Assembly (NCBI GenBank): GCA_016763315.1 | Contig: JAESTZ010000057.1 | Location: forward strand, 1 to 59,878 | Source: Robiginitomaculum sp. | GTDB lineage: Bacteria; Pseudomonadota; Alphaproteobacteria; Caulobacterales; Maricaulaceae | Direction of reading: 5' to 3' | Length of the DNA: 59,878 nt | Part shown: positions 46,794-56,278 of the stretch, one piece after another | How the letters are laid out: every line of letters begins with the position of its first letter | How positions within the stretch are numbered: the stretch's first letter is position 1 | Notes under the pieces: model-generated | Database searches by the model: none | What the model was told of the DNA's origin: nothing | The model's input: only the letters and a program-made list of their open reading frames with translations | Program-made: the position numbers and the translations under genes

Positions 46794-48458
46794 TTAGCGC
46801 CTGAACTTCTGGAATTTGATGCGTTTTGGAATGTCGGCATCAGGGCCAAGGCGGCGTTTTTTGTCTTCGAGATAATCGGCAAAATTACCCTCGAACCATT
46901 CCACATGGCTGTCGCCTTCAAATGCCAAAATATGCGTGGCAATCCGATCTAGGAAAAACCGATCATGCGAAATAACTACAGCACAGCCAGCAAAATTTTC
47001 CAGCCCCTCTTCCAACGCGCCTAATGTTTGCACATCAAGATCATTGGTTGGCTCATCAAGCAGTAGTAAATTTGCTTCTTGACGCAACATTTTTGCCAAA
47101 TGTACGCGATTACGTTCACCGCCAGAGAGCTTGCCCACCGGCTTTTGCTGGTCGGAGCCTTTAAAGTTAAATGAACCAACATAAGACCGTGATGATACTT
47201 CGCGTTTTCCAAGCTCGATAATATCATTGCCATCGGAAATTTCTTCCCAGACAGTTTTGCTATCATCAAGTTGATCACGGCTTTGATCAACAAAGCCAAG
47301 CTTTACTGTTTCACCGATTTTGAAGCTTCCGGCATCTGGTTTTTCGTCGCCCATTATCATCTTAAATAAAGTTGATTTACCGGCACCGTTAGGGCCAATA
47401 ACTCCGACAATACCACCGGGCGGTAATTTGAAACTTAGATCATTGATAAGTAATTTATCGCCAAAGCCTTTGTTGAGATTTGTTGCCTCAACCACAATGC
47501 CACCAAGCCTTGGCCCAGGCGGAATAGTGATCTGCGCTGATGATAATGCTTCTGTTTGGGCTTTATCACGCATTTCCTCATAAGCATTGATACGGGCTTT
47601 TGACTTGGCTTGTCTGGCTTTGGGGCTGGAACGTATCCATTCGAGCTCTTTGGCCAAAGCTTTGGTGCGGCTTTCTTTTGCTCGACCTTCTTGCACCATG
47701 CGTTTTTCTTTTTGCTCCAGCCAATTGGAGTAATTACCCTCATACGGAATGCCCTGCCCGCGATCCAGCTCTAATGTCCAGTTAGTCAAATTATTCAAAA
47801 AATAGCGATCGTGAGTTACCAAAATAACCGCGCCTTTGAACACGGATAAATGATGCTCTAGCCAAGCAACACTTTCCGCATCAAGGTGATTGGTCGGCTC
47901 ATCAAGCAATATCAGATCAGGCTCCGACAATAATAACCGGCACAACGCCACCCGGCGCATTTCGCCTCCAGAAAGGTTATCAACTTTTGCCTCGGCTGGC
48001 GGGCATCGCAATGCGCCCATTGCCATTTCAATCTTGCTATCAATATCCCAAGCACCGGCGGCATCGACCTGTTCTTGTAATACGGTCATTTCCTCCATTA
48101 TTTCGTCGGAATAATCTTCGGCCATTTTCGCAGCCACCGCATTAAACTTATCAAACAGTATTTTATCTTCACATTCGGCAATAACATTTCCCCAAACGTC
48201 CAGATCTGGATCCAATTTCGGTTCTTGCGGTAGATAACCAGCCTTTGCGCCCTTGGCTAATGATGCATCACCGGCAAACTCGGTGTCTTGGCCGGCCATG
48301 ATTTTAAGTAAAGTAGACTTACCGGAGCCATTGACCCCAACCACACCAATTTTGGCATCGGGAAAAAATGACAAGGACACACCGTCGAGCACTTTTTTTC
48401 CACCGGGGAAAGTTTTTGATAACTGGTGCATATTGAAGATGTATTGATAAGAAGCCAT
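46794..48458 (-). CDS. ettA: Energy-dependent translational throttle protein EttA (ABC-F)
   Basis: A 554-residue soluble ABC-F ATPase that gates early elongation by binding the ribosomal E site. Two ABC cassettes: Walker A GVNGSGKSTLLK and GPNGAGKSTLFK, signature LSGGEMRRVAL and LSGGERNRVHL, Walker B LILLDEPTNHLD and LLLLDEPTNDLD, with the interdomain arm KRMVQEGRAKESRTKALAKE between them. Complete and intact. Confidence 0.97.
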   Translation of the reverse strand: MASYQYIFNMHQLSKTFPGGKKVLDGVSLSFFPDAKIGVVGVNGSGKSTLLKIMAGQDTEFAGDASLAKGAKAGYLPQEPKLDPDLDVWGNVIAECEDKILFDKFNAVAAKMAEDYSDEIMEEMTVLQEQVDAAGAWDIDSKIEMAMGALRCPPAEAKVDNLSGGEMRRVALCRLLLSEPDLILLDEPTNHLDAESVAWLEHHLSVFKGAVILVTHDRYFLNNLTNWTLELDRGQGIPYEGNYSNWLEQKEKRMVQEGRAKESRTKALAKELEWIRSSPKARQAKSKARINAYEEMRDKAQTEALSSAQITIPPGPRLGGIVVEATNLNKGFGDKLLINDLSFKLPPGGIVGVIGPNGAGKSTLFKMIMGDEKPDAGSFKIGETVKLGFVDQSRDQLDDSKTVWEEISDGNDIIELGKREVSSRSYVGSFNFKGSDQQKPVGKLSGGERNRVHLAKMLRQEANLLLLDEPTNDLDVQTLGALEEGLENFAGCAVVISHDRFFLDRIATHILAFEGDSHVEWFEGNFADYLEDKKRRLGPDADIPKRIKFQKFRR

Positions 48459-48560
48459 ATTATTCTTCCATAATTAAAAAGTATTTGATTTGATTTACCA
48501 GCCTTTTATAACTGCTATTATCAGATTGCAATCACGGAAAACTCATTAACAGTGCCCAGA

Positions 48561-48710
48561 TATACTAAAAACCTAAATTAAACGATCTTTTTAATATACC
48601 CTCTCTTTGCTATCCATCAACTTATCCAAAACTCGACCTCAAGAGCTAAGCGCTAGCATTACGGTAGGGCAAGCTAAAAGCTTCCCATTTTTTGGGTCGA
48701 TGGAGTATAG
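48561..48710 (+). repeat. Two-module inverted-repeat element, copy C (medium loop)
   Basis: Module 1: TATACTAAAAA and TTTTTAATATA (one mismatch) with AACGAT before the right arm, as in copy A. Module 2: CCATCAACTTATCCAAAA pairs with TTTTTTGG and GATGG; the right end is GATGGAGTATAG. The loop of about 56 nt contains small palindromes such as AAGCTAAAAGCTT. It occupies most of the 332-bp gap 48459-48790, which otherwise holds nothing recognisable, and is upstream of the S9-like gene. Confidence 0.7.
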
Positions 48711-48790
48711 TATATTTGTGAACTGTTTTTAAGTACGTTTTCGCTATCATTGATGTTAAACAGCTTCAAACGACATTACTTTGGTTAATC

Positions 48791-50845
48791 ATGCGACTTT
48801 TTACTATAATCATTATTTTCTTTAGCTTGGCTGGCGGCTTCCTGTCTGGTTGTAACGATCAAGAACAACAGACGGTCATCAAATTACAACCGGAACAACA
48901 AACAAAGCTCGACTATCTACCCCGGAATTTATTATTCCAGACTCCTGTACAATATCAAGGTAGAATCAGCCCAAACGGAGCTAAGGTTTCATGGCTTTCA
49001 TTGGTTGATGGCGCATTACACCTATTTGTCGCTGATAGTGACAACCCACAATCAGCACGACAGTTTACATTTGGCGAGAACGGGGTGGAAATTCATGAAT
49101 GGTCACCCAATTCAGCATTCGTTATATACACAATATCCAATACTAAACTTAAATCGCTGCAAACTTTTTCATTAAATGTTCTTTCCGCAGAAAGCATTTC
49201 TCTTGGCCAGCTTGGAGAAGGTATCAGTGTCAAATTATTGAAAATTTCACGCAACTGGCCAGATATTGCGCTGGTTAGCATCAACGACCCCAATCAGCAA
49301 AAAACGGGACTTTACCGGATCAATCTTCGTGATGGCACAAAGAAGCTGGTACGCAAAAATAGTGGTTTTAACAGGTGGGTTGTCGATGATGACTTACAAG
49401 CAAGAATTGCCATAAAGAAAAACCCTGATTTGTCACAAGACTGGTATTTATCATTTGATAATGGACAGCAAAGAAAATTACTTCATGTCCAAGCAAAAGA
49501 TGTTGCCGGCACTCGTCCATTACGAATAGATCCCTCAGGAACAGTTCTTTACCTGCTGGATCAAAGAGGTCGACAGCACAGTGTATTTTCACAAATCAAT
49601 CTTGTAGAAAACAGCATCACAGTTATCGGGAAAGTAAAAAATTATTCAATAAATAGTGTTTTATTCCACCCTGTATCTGGCCAGCCAATGGCTTGGTGGT
49701 ATAATGCGTCTGTTCCGCAATGGGTAAGCGAAGACCAACAATTCCAGATAACCTTACAAACCGCCCGCCAAGCTCTTGGACCCAATTTCTTTGTTCTTGC
49801 CACCACATCAGATATGCAGCGTTTAGTAATATACTCCAGCAGACCAGACAGGCCGGGCAAGTATTCGCTACTAAACCGCAAAACAAACACCATCTCCACT
49901 ATGTTTGAAACTGCACCAGCAGGATTAATTTTGCAGCAATCACAAACAAAAGTAGTGGAAATAACAACAAGGGATCAGTTCAAACTGATAGGGTATTTCT
50001 CGCCAAGTAAAGTATATGTCAATCAGCAGCCTGTGTCCGCCCCACTTATTATACTGCCACAACAATCACCGGGTTCACGAAAGTACTATTCTTATGACCC
50101 GGTAGTGCAATGGTTAAACAGCCGCGGATTTTCAGTTCTGGAGTTAAACACCAGAGGCGCAGGTCGCCTAGGAATTGGGTATGACCGCTATCAAAATAAC
50201 GGATTTTTAGAAAAACCCAGCTCAGACTTAATTGATGCGGCAAGCTGGGCGGTTGAACAAGGCTGGACACAATCAGACCAGATCGCAATTATCGGCACTT
50301 CATTTGCCGGTTTTAGTGTGTTGCAAGCTGCCAACAGCTCAGACAATCCTTTCAAATGCGTGGTAGTTTTTAACCCGATAATAGACATACCTAGCAAGTT
50401 AAGTTCGTTACAAAACAGCCAGACGGAATTGGCATATTTTTTTAGCAAACTTCTATCTAACGAGATCAACCTATCGCCCAAGGAAGCGCGCCAGAAGTTG
50501 TCTTTGCGCCAACCATCAGAAAAAATATCCGCACCAATATTGATGATACAAACTAAAAAAACTTCCGATGCAGAATTATCTATTGTCAAGCAATATGCGC
50601 AAACATTGTATAAACTAGGTTCACCGATAACACTGGTCATCAGTAACGACGAGAAAGAGCGCCAAGAAAAATACAATGCTGTCCCACCAACTGTTACCAT
50701 ATCAGAACAGTTTTTTGCCAAATGTCTTGGCGGCATAGCTGAACCAGTTGGCGATGATCTTTTAGGGTACGATATTAAGATAGATGTCGGCAGTGAACAC
50801 TTTACTGAACTTTCCGCTATACTAAATCGTACGAAATCACCTTAA
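48791..50845 (+). CDS. S9-type prolyl oligopeptidase-like lipoprotein, catalytic triad probably incomplete
   Basis: A 684-residue exported lipoprotein: signal peptide with lipobox LSGC (Cys about 21), a beta-propeller half (about 40-385) and an alpha/beta-hydrolase half. The nucleophile motif GTSFAGF (GxSxxG) is kept. The usual Asp region (HGxxDxxV) reads QTKKTSDAEL and the usual His region (EGHGF) reads NDEKERQ, so no clear catalytic His is present. The C-terminal CLGGIAEPVGDDLLGYD is typical of the family's end. It may be a pseudoenzyme or use another residue. Confidence 0.85.
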   Translation: MRLFTIIIIFFSLAGGFLSGCNDQEQQTVIKLQPEQQTKLDYLPRNLLFQTPVQYQGRISPNGAKVSWLSLVDGALHLFVADSDNPQSARQFTFGENGVEIHEWSPNSAFVIYTISNTKLKSLQTFSLNVLSAESISLGQLGEGISVKLLKISRNWPDIALVSINDPNQQKTGLYRINLRDGTKKLVRKNSGFNRWVVDDDLQARIAIKKNPDLSQDWYLSFDNGQQRKLLHVQAKDVAGTRPLRIDPSGTVLYLLDQRGRQHSVFSQINLVENSITVIGKVKNYSINSVLFHPVSGQPMAWWYNASVPQWVSEDQQFQITLQTARQALGPNFFVLATTSDMQRLVIYSSRPDRPGKYSLLNRKTNTISTMFETAPAGLILQQSQTKVVEITTRDQFKLIGYFSPSKVYVNQQPVSAPLIILPQQSPGSRKYYSYDPVVQWLNSRGFSVLELNTRGAGRLGIGYDRYQNNGFLEKPSSDLIDAASWAVEQGWTQSDQIAIIGTSFAGFSVLQAANSSDNPFKCVVVFNPIIDIPSKLSSLQNSQTELAYFFSKLLSNEINLSPKEARQKLSLRQPSEKISAPILMIQTKKTSDAELSIVKQYAQTLYKLGSPITLVISNDEKERQEKYNAVPPTVTISEQFFAKCLGGIAEPVGDDLLGYDIKIDVGSEHFTELSAILNRTKSP

Positions 50846-50857
50846 TGCACTCCATAA

Positions 50858-51286
50858 CTACCAGTTTTGATAAGCAAAAAATAATATCACCGCCCACGCC
50901 ACAATAATAGCCAAACTAGAAAGCCCGGCCAAGGTGGCAGCCAACCTTTGCATAATTCCGCCAGAGAACTGAAAAGCATTTATTCCAAACGCTAGAAACA
51001 CATAGGCCAATGGGTTAATCCAAGCACCAAAGATCATCAGTAATAAAATCCAAAGAGCAATATCAAGCGAAAATGCCCATATCAAAGCTCCGGCCAAACC
51101 TTGCATCAGCCCTAGAATGATCCAGTCAAGGTGCGCTGCACCAATGTGCTTAAAGTTTACTCCAGACTTTTTCTTTGGTTGATGCGCCTGTAACGGAATT
51201 AACATCAACACACCTAACAGTGACGAAAACAATATCGCCGCTCCACCACTAAACAACAGTAATTTTGCACTTTCGATCGATGTCAT
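50858..51286 (-). CDS. Small four-helix membrane protein
   Basis: A 142-residue integral membrane protein with about four hydrophobic helices and a cytoplasmic loop rich in Lys (QPKKKSGVNFKHIGAAHLDW). There is a vague resemblance to small HabA/hydroxylaminobenzene mutase-like membrane proteins (AHLDWIILGLMQG), but I do not rely on it. Convergent with the S9-like gene (12 nt apart) and divergent from tetR. Function unknown. Confidence 0.75.
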   Translation of the reverse strand: MTSIESAKLLLFSGGAAILFSSLLGVLMLIPLQAHQPKKKSGVNFKHIGAAHLDWIILGLMQGLAGALIWAFSLDIALWILLLMIFGAWINPLAYVFLAFGINAFQFSGGIMQRLAATLAGLSSLAIIVAWAVILFFAYQNW

Positions 51287-51392
51287 AAACTAAACCTTCT
51301 TGTTCATACTTGCAGTAAATCACGATACCTATTTCGTTCGATTGATGAACTTTTTCAATTTCATAAACTAAAACGACTGCACTAATCTACCC

Positions 51393-51441
51393 TTGACAGA
51401 ATATGCATCAACACATAACTAAATGACTGGTTATTTAGTTA
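51393..51441 (+). promoter_or_regulatory. tetR promoter with overlapping palindromic operator
   Basis: A consensus -35 TTGACA at 51393-51398, then 17 nt and TAACTA at 51416-51421 as -10. The -10 box begins a 26-bp palindrome: TAACTAAAT and ATTTAGTTA (51416-51424 and 51433-51441) around GACTGGTT, ending one base before the tetR ATG. This is the placement expected for an autorepressing TetR operator. Confidence 0.75.
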
Positions 51442-52116
51442 ATGAGTACCATGGCAAAATCAACTTCAAATCATTACCGGGATTTGTCTACGACAACAAA
51501 AGGCTGGCAGCGTAAACCAGAACAACGTCCTGATGCTATTTTGGATAGTGCTGCGCACTGCTTCAAAACAAATGGCTTTGCCGGCACAAAAATCGAGGAC
51601 ATAGCAATTGGAGCTGGCCTATCCAAAGGGGCTATCTATTTATATTTCAAAAGCAAGGAATCCATCTTAAAAGCCGTGGTCGAACGGGCAGTTTTACCAT
51701 TGGCAAAACAAATAGAACACTTGGCTAATATTGATAATGCCGAGCAAGTTATTCCCACATTAAACCTAATTATAAAATTGGTGGGAAAGCAAATTCAAAA
51801 CCCCAAGATTGCAGCCATACCCTTGTTAATTATTGCTGAAGCCGGAAACTTTCCCGACATTGCAAAATACTATCGGCAAACCGTATTGGATCGAATTATT
51901 TCTTCTTTTTGCAGTTTACTAGACAAGGGAATACAGGCCGGTTTATTTAGAAAGACTTTAAACTCAGAATACGCAGTACGCACGTTGATGGGTGGTATTT
52001 TTTTGCAACTGGTTTGGTTGCACGTCTTTGAAAAAGATGACCCTGATCCTCTAAACATTTCCGATTTATTTGAACATCACCTTGATCTTTTTCTAAAAGG
52101 AATATCCGCGCCATGA
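51442..52116 (+). CDS. TetR-family transcriptional repressor
   Basis: A 224-residue TetR regulator. HTH at about 30-75 (FAGTKIEDIAIGAGLSKGAI, YLYFKSKESIL), then a helical ligand/dimer domain. It heads a four-gene exporter operon with ATGA overlap to the next gene. A palindromic operator overlaps its -10 region and start, suggesting autorepression and derepression by an exported compound. Ligand unknown. The leader is very short and lacks a good ribosome site. Confidence 0.93.
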   Translation: MSTMAKSTSNHYRDLSTTTKGWQRKPEQRPDAILDSAAHCFKTNGFAGTKIEDIAIGAGLSKGAIYLYFKSKESILKAVVERAVLPLAKQIEHLANIDNAEQVIPTLNLIIKLVGKQIQNPKIAAIPLLIIAEAGNFPDIAKYYRQTVLDRIISSFCSLLDKGIQAGLFRKTLNSEYAVRTLMGGIFLQLVWLHVFEKDDPDPLNISDLFEHHLDLFLKGISAP

Positions 52117-53048
52117 AATATCTACTCTTTACGGCTTTGATTTTACTCTCCAGTTGCCAGAGCCCCGACGAAGGCCCTGTTTTATATGGATATGTAGAAG
52201 GTAGACCCGTTCACATAGCCTCGATTCCCACCGGCAGAATTATTGAACTATTTGTGCAAGAGGGCGAAGAAGTTGCAAGCGGACAAGCCCTGTTCGCAAT
52301 CGACCCGTCGCGGGCGAAAGCCGCACTGATCAGCGCCAAGTTTGCGCAAAGCGCAGCCCAATCCAGACTAGATGATTTACAAAAATCAGGACGGCCTGAA
52401 GAAATCAGAGCTGCGCGCCAAGCATTAGTACGCCACAAAACCCAACTAACACTAGCACGGGAAAATCTGGAGCGTAGTAAGGTGCTGGTTTCCAAAAAGC
52501 TATCCCCTACCACCCGGTTAGAAACCGATCAGGCAAGTTTTAATAGCGCCGCTGCCGCTGTGGAAGAAGCAAAAGCCCGGTTAGCGCTTTTGCAACAACC
52601 GGCTAGAGCGGATCAAATTGCCTCGGCTCATTCCGAAGTCGCGCGCCTACATACGCAGATTACCCGAGCACAAATTGAGCTTGATGATCACCAAATATCC
52701 GCTTTGCAACCAGCAAAAGTGGAAACCATTTATCGCCGCGCAGGAGAACTAGCCGGACCAAACCAGCCGGTAATGGCTCTATTGCCCCCCGAAAACCTTC
52801 GCATCCGGTTTTATATTCCCGAGCCTAGGTTGCAAGAAGTGCACTCTGGTATGAAGGTAAGCATATCGTGCGACAATTGCCCTAAGGATTTGATCGCAAA
52901 TGTCACCTTCATCGCCTCACAATCAGAGTTTACCCCTCCAATAATTTTCACACAAAAAGAACGGGCAAAACTAATGTGGATGGTAGAAGCAAAGCCGGAA
53001 TTTCCCCACAAATTCCGTATCGGTCAACCAGTAGAAATCAGATGGTAA
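52113..53048 (+). CDS. HlyD-type membrane fusion lipoprotein
   Basis: A 311-residue periplasmic adaptor. Signal peptide with lipobox LLSSC (Cys about 15) gives a lipid anchor. Biotinyl-lipoyl-like hairpin around GRIIELFVQEGEEVASGQAL and AIDPSR, a coiled coil of about residues 68-170, and the barrel segment LRIRFYIPEPRLQEV. It resembles YbhG-type adaptors. It overlaps tetR by 4 nt and the ATPase gene by 7 nt. Confidence 0.93.
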   Translation: MKYLLFTALILLSSCQSPDEGPVLYGYVEGRPVHIASIPTGRIIELFVQEGEEVASGQALFAIDPSRAKAALISAKFAQSAAQSRLDDLQKSGRPEEIRAARQALVRHKTQLTLARENLERSKVLVSKKLSPTTRLETDQASFNSAAAAVEEAKARLALLQQPARADQIASAHSEVARLHTQITRAQIELDDHQISALQPAKVETIYRRAGELAGPNQPVMALLPPENLRIRFYIPEPRLQEVHSGMKVSISCDNCPKDLIANVTFIASQSEFTPPIIFTQKERAKLMWMVEAKPEFPHKFRIGQPVEIRW

Positions 53049-54016
53049 ACCTTAGCTCTTCCCCGCAAGACCGAGACACACAAAGCTTAGTTCCACAAAA
53101 TTTAGCAATTAATGTCACGGGATTGACCAAAATCTTTGGTACAAAAACCGTGGTTGACCAGTTTGATCTTTCGGTTCCAAAGGGAGCGATCTATGGCTTT
53201 TTGGGGCCAAACGGCTCAGGAAAAACTACAACCATTCGTATGGTATGCGGTCTGCTGGTTCCCAATGCCGGACATGGTACCTGCCTTGGATATGATGTTC
53301 GCACGCAAAGCGCGGATATTCGGCAACGGGTTGGTTATATGACTCAAAAATTTTCATTATGGGAAGATCTGACTATTGGTGAAAATCTTGATTTTGTTGC
53401 CCGGATGTTTCAAGTCAAAAATCGAACACAAAAAGTAGCAGAAACATTAAATGAACTAGGCTTATCAGAGCGCTCTAGCCAACTAGCCGGCACCTTGTCC
53501 GGGGGGTGGAAACAACGCTTGGCTCTTTCAGCCTGCATGATACACAAACCTGCCCTGTTATTGCTGGACGAGCCAACTGCCGGAGTTGACCCGAAAGCCC
53601 GCCGTGAATTTTGGCAAACCATTCACCAATTATCAGATCAAGGCGTAACCACTTTGGTTTCCACCCATTACATGGACGAAGCAATTCAGTGCGATTTTAT
53701 TTCGTATATTGCCTATGGCAAAAAACTGATTGATGGCCCGTCCGACAAAATTGCTGAAATGGTTGGCCTGTTCACATGGCGTATTACCGGCTCCGGTTTA
53801 AAACAAGCGCAAAAACACTTGGAAAACGCCCGTGGAGTTGAGCAAGTAGCCCGCTTTGGCACTGCACTTCATGTCAGTGGCCGCGATCAAGAGGCACTGG
53901 CACAAAGCGTTAAGCAATTTTGCCAAGGCACAGACCTTAGCTATGAACAGCGGACAAGCGGACTCGAAGAAGCCTTCATACACTTGATGAGTGGTGCTGA
54001 GGACAATTTCCAATGA
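53042..54016 (+). CDS. ABC exporter ATP-binding protein
   Basis: A 324-residue ATPase. Walker A GPNGSGKTTTIRM (about 55-67), signature TLSGGWKQRLALS, Walker B LLLLDEPTAGVD, and switch His in STHYMDEA. C-terminal extension (about 240-320) is like those of drug-export ATPases (YbhF/CcmA type). I chose ATG 53042, which overlaps the HlyD stop, because the upstream frame lies inside hlyD and lacks a ribosome site. Confidence 0.95.
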   Translation: MVNLSSSPQDRDTQSLVPQNLAINVTGLTKIFGTKTVVDQFDLSVPKGAIYGFLGPNGSGKTTTIRMVCGLLVPNAGHGTCLGYDVRTQSADIRQRVGYMTQKFSLWEDLTIGENLDFVARMFQVKNRTQKVAETLNELGLSERSSQLAGTLSGGWKQRLALSACMIHKPALLLLDEPTAGVDPKARREFWQTIHQLSDQGVTTLVSTHYMDEAIQCDFISYIAYGKKLIDGPSDKIAEMVGLFTWRITGSGLKQAQKHLENARGVEQVARFGTALHVSGRDQEALAQSVKQFCQGTDLSYEQRTSGLEEAFIHLMSGAEDNFQ

Positions 54017-55152
54017 AGGGACATAATTTTTCGTTAGCAAGACTTGTCGCGATCCTACGCAAAGAATTCATCCAGATGCGCCGGGATCGAATGACTTTTG
54101 CCATGATGGTTTTATTTCCTGTCCTTCAATTGGTGATCTTTGGTTTTGCGATAAATACCGACCCGAAACACCTGCCAACAGCCCTGCTTGATCGCGATAA
54201 TTCAGCCATTTCGCGCTCACTAATTCGCTCGCTAGAAGTCTCAAATTATCTGGATATTCGCTATTTACCAAAAAGCGAGCAAGAGGCAGAAAGGCTTATG
54301 GCCGCAGGAAAGATCAATTTTATAATTCAAATTCCAGAAAACCTAGCCGCCGATATTGGCGCAAACCGACCGGCGCAAGTATTAATTGTCGCCGAAGCCA
54401 CCGACCCAAGCGCAGCATCTGGAGTGCTGGCTTTTATCGAGCCCATTATCAACACAGGAATACGCAGAGAACTAAGCGGTGCTTTATCTTTTGCCGCCAG
54501 CCAACCCTCGTTGATTCAGGTTGTTGTTCACCGGCGCTATAATCCCGCAGGCATTACCTCTTACAATATCGTACCCGGTTTACTTGGTATTATTTTATCC
54601 ATGACCATGACCTTGATGACCGCCGTAGCACTTACCAGAGAAACCGAACGCGGTACCATGGAAAACCTGCTGGCGATGCCGGCTCGCCCCCTAGAGGTAA
54701 TGAGCGGAAAAATCCTGCCCTATGTACTAGTGGGCTATGTGCAAACCATCGTGGTGATGATAGCGGCGCGAAGTGTGTTTGACATTCCTATGAATGGCTC
54801 AATCTTGTTATTTTTTATCGTTACAACCTTATATATATTTGTAAACCTAACCATCGGCTTTGTATTTTCGACCATTGCACGCTCGCAAATGCAGGCCATG
54901 CAAATGACGTTTTTCCTTCTATTGCCGCAGATTTTACTCTCTGGCTTCATGTTTCCGTTTCGCGGAATGCCGGGCTGGGCGCAGATCATCGGCGAAGCTT
55001 TGCCAGCTACTCATTATATCCGTTTGATGCGAGGTATCATGCTCAAAGGCGCAGAAGCCAGCGATTTATGGGCAGATATCTGGCCACTTGGATTGATGGT
55101 TTTACTGGTTAGCGCCTTGGCTTTGCAAAGATACCGGCGCACATTAGACTAA
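54013..55152 (+). CDS. ABC-2 type exporter permease
   Basis: A 379-residue permease with one N-terminal helix (about 32-50), a large periplasmic domain, and about five C-terminal helices. The ABC-2 block RETERGTMENLLAMPARPLEVMSGKILPYVLVGY is clear, as is QILLSGFMFPFRGMPGWAQI. Only one permease is encoded, where YbhSR-type systems have two, so it may work as a homodimer. Last gene of the tetR operon. A weak promoter-like stretch lies in the 88-nt gap to lipS1. Confidence 0.94.
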   Translation: MKGHNFSLARLVAILRKEFIQMRRDRMTFAMMVLFPVLQLVIFGFAINTDPKHLPTALLDRDNSAISRSLIRSLEVSNYLDIRYLPKSEQEAERLMAAGKINFIIQIPENLAADIGANRPAQVLIVAEATDPSAASGVLAFIEPIINTGIRRELSGALSFAASQPSLIQVVVHRRYNPAGITSYNIVPGLLGIILSMTMTLMTAVALTRETERGTMENLLAMPARPLEVMSGKILPYVLVGYVQTIVVMIAARSVFDIPMNGSILLFFIVTTLYIFVNLTIGFVFSTIARSQMQAMQMTFFLLLPQILLSGFMFPFRGMPGWAQIIGEALPATHYIRLMRGIMLKGAEASDLWADIWPLGLMVLLVSALALQRYRRTLD

Positions 55153-55240
55153 GTTTCCTGTAAATTTACACAAAAAACTTGGCAAATGGGTACATTAGCA
55201 GTTACGAATACAAGAAACAGTATTTCGCAAAGGGCTATAT

Positions 55241-56278
55241 ATGAACTGGCAAAATCAGATTTTGGAAATTGAAGAGCTGGAAGACGCTGAATTTGATGCA
55301 GGGCTAATATCTCGCATGCAGGCAAATTCCTCTCTTTCCTTAAACCGCCCTATACGGTTTTCAACTCCAACTTTTAGGGAATTTGAATCAAATGAGCTTT
55401 CCGGTTGCGGCAAAAATTCATTTCCGGCATTTTCTATAACTGCCGGCGGTTGCGCGCTTAATTGCGATCATTGTCAGAAGAAAATTCTCGAGCCAATGAT
55501 CCCTGCCACCAAGCCAGAAATGCTCGACCAAAAAGTCCGCGACATGGTTTTAATGCAAGACTTACAAGGATTTTTGCTGTCCGGCGGCTCCAATAAGCGC
55601 AACGAGATTAGATATGAACGATACTTGCCGGTGGTCGAGAAACTAAAGCATGATTTTCCACACTTGCAAATTGCCATTCATACAGCTTTGCTTGATGAAG
55701 CAGCAGCCCAGCGCATGGAAGACGCCGGCGTAGATAGCGCGATGATGGATATGATCGGAGCCCAAGAAACCATCAAACAAGTATATAAACTTGATCGTCC
55801 GGTAGCTGATTTTGAAGCTACTTTAGCGGCGCTTACTTCCACCAACCTCAAAGTCACGCCACATATTGTGATCGGCCTACATTATGGCAAATTGCTTGGC
55901 GAGCAAGAAGCTCTGGACATTATCGCCAGATATGATGTTCACGCACTGGTATTGGTGGTTATCATGCCATTTTATTCCAAACCCGGTACATTTGATACTC
56001 CCTCGACCAAAGATGTAGGCGAAATATTCTTGGCGGCAAGAAAGCGACTGCCAAATAAACAAGTATTACTTGGCTGCGCCCGCCCGCCGGGCATGCACAA
56101 GCGGGTAACCGATGCCTATGCAGTAATGGCTGGTCTCGACGGCATTGCCTTTCCTGCCGATGGTGCTGTAGCAGTTTCCAAGATCATTGGCAGGCCATCA
56201 CATCAAGAACATGCCTGTTGCGCTATCAAAATCGGCGGCAGCCAGTCGGCGCAGACCTCGGCCACTTGCGCCGCATGA
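55241..56278 (+). CDS. lipS1: Radical SAM protein, LipS1-like lipoyl synthase subunit
   Basis: A 345-residue radical SAM enzyme. The CxxxCxxC cluster ligands are C71, C75 and C78 in AGGCALNCDHCQKK. Further Cys occur in LLGCARPPG (about 283) and CC in EHACCAIK near the end, which could bind a second cluster as sulfur donor. Assignment to LipS1 rests on order and partners: with LipT, LipS2 and sLpl(AB) it matches the gene set described for the alternative lipoate pathway, in which LipS1 and LipS2 together insert two sulfurs into octanoyl groups. Ribosome site AAAGGG. LipS1 versus LipS2 could be reversed. Confidence 0.75.
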   Translation: MNWQNQILEIEELEDAEFDAGLISRMQANSSLSLNRPIRFSTPTFREFESNELSGCGKNSFPAFSITAGGCALNCDHCQKKILEPMIPATKPEMLDQKVRDMVLMQDLQGFLLSGGSNKRNEIRYERYLPVVEKLKHDFPHLQIAIHTALLDEAAAQRMEDAGVDSAMMDMIGAQETIKQVYKLDRPVADFEATLAALTSTNLKVTPHIVIGLHYGKLLGEQEALDIIARYDVHALVLVVIMPFYSKPGTFDTPSTKDVGEIFLAARKRLPNKQVLLGCARPPGMHKRVTDAYAVMAGLDGIAFPADGAVAVSKIIGRPSHQEHACCAIKIGGSQSAQTSATCAA

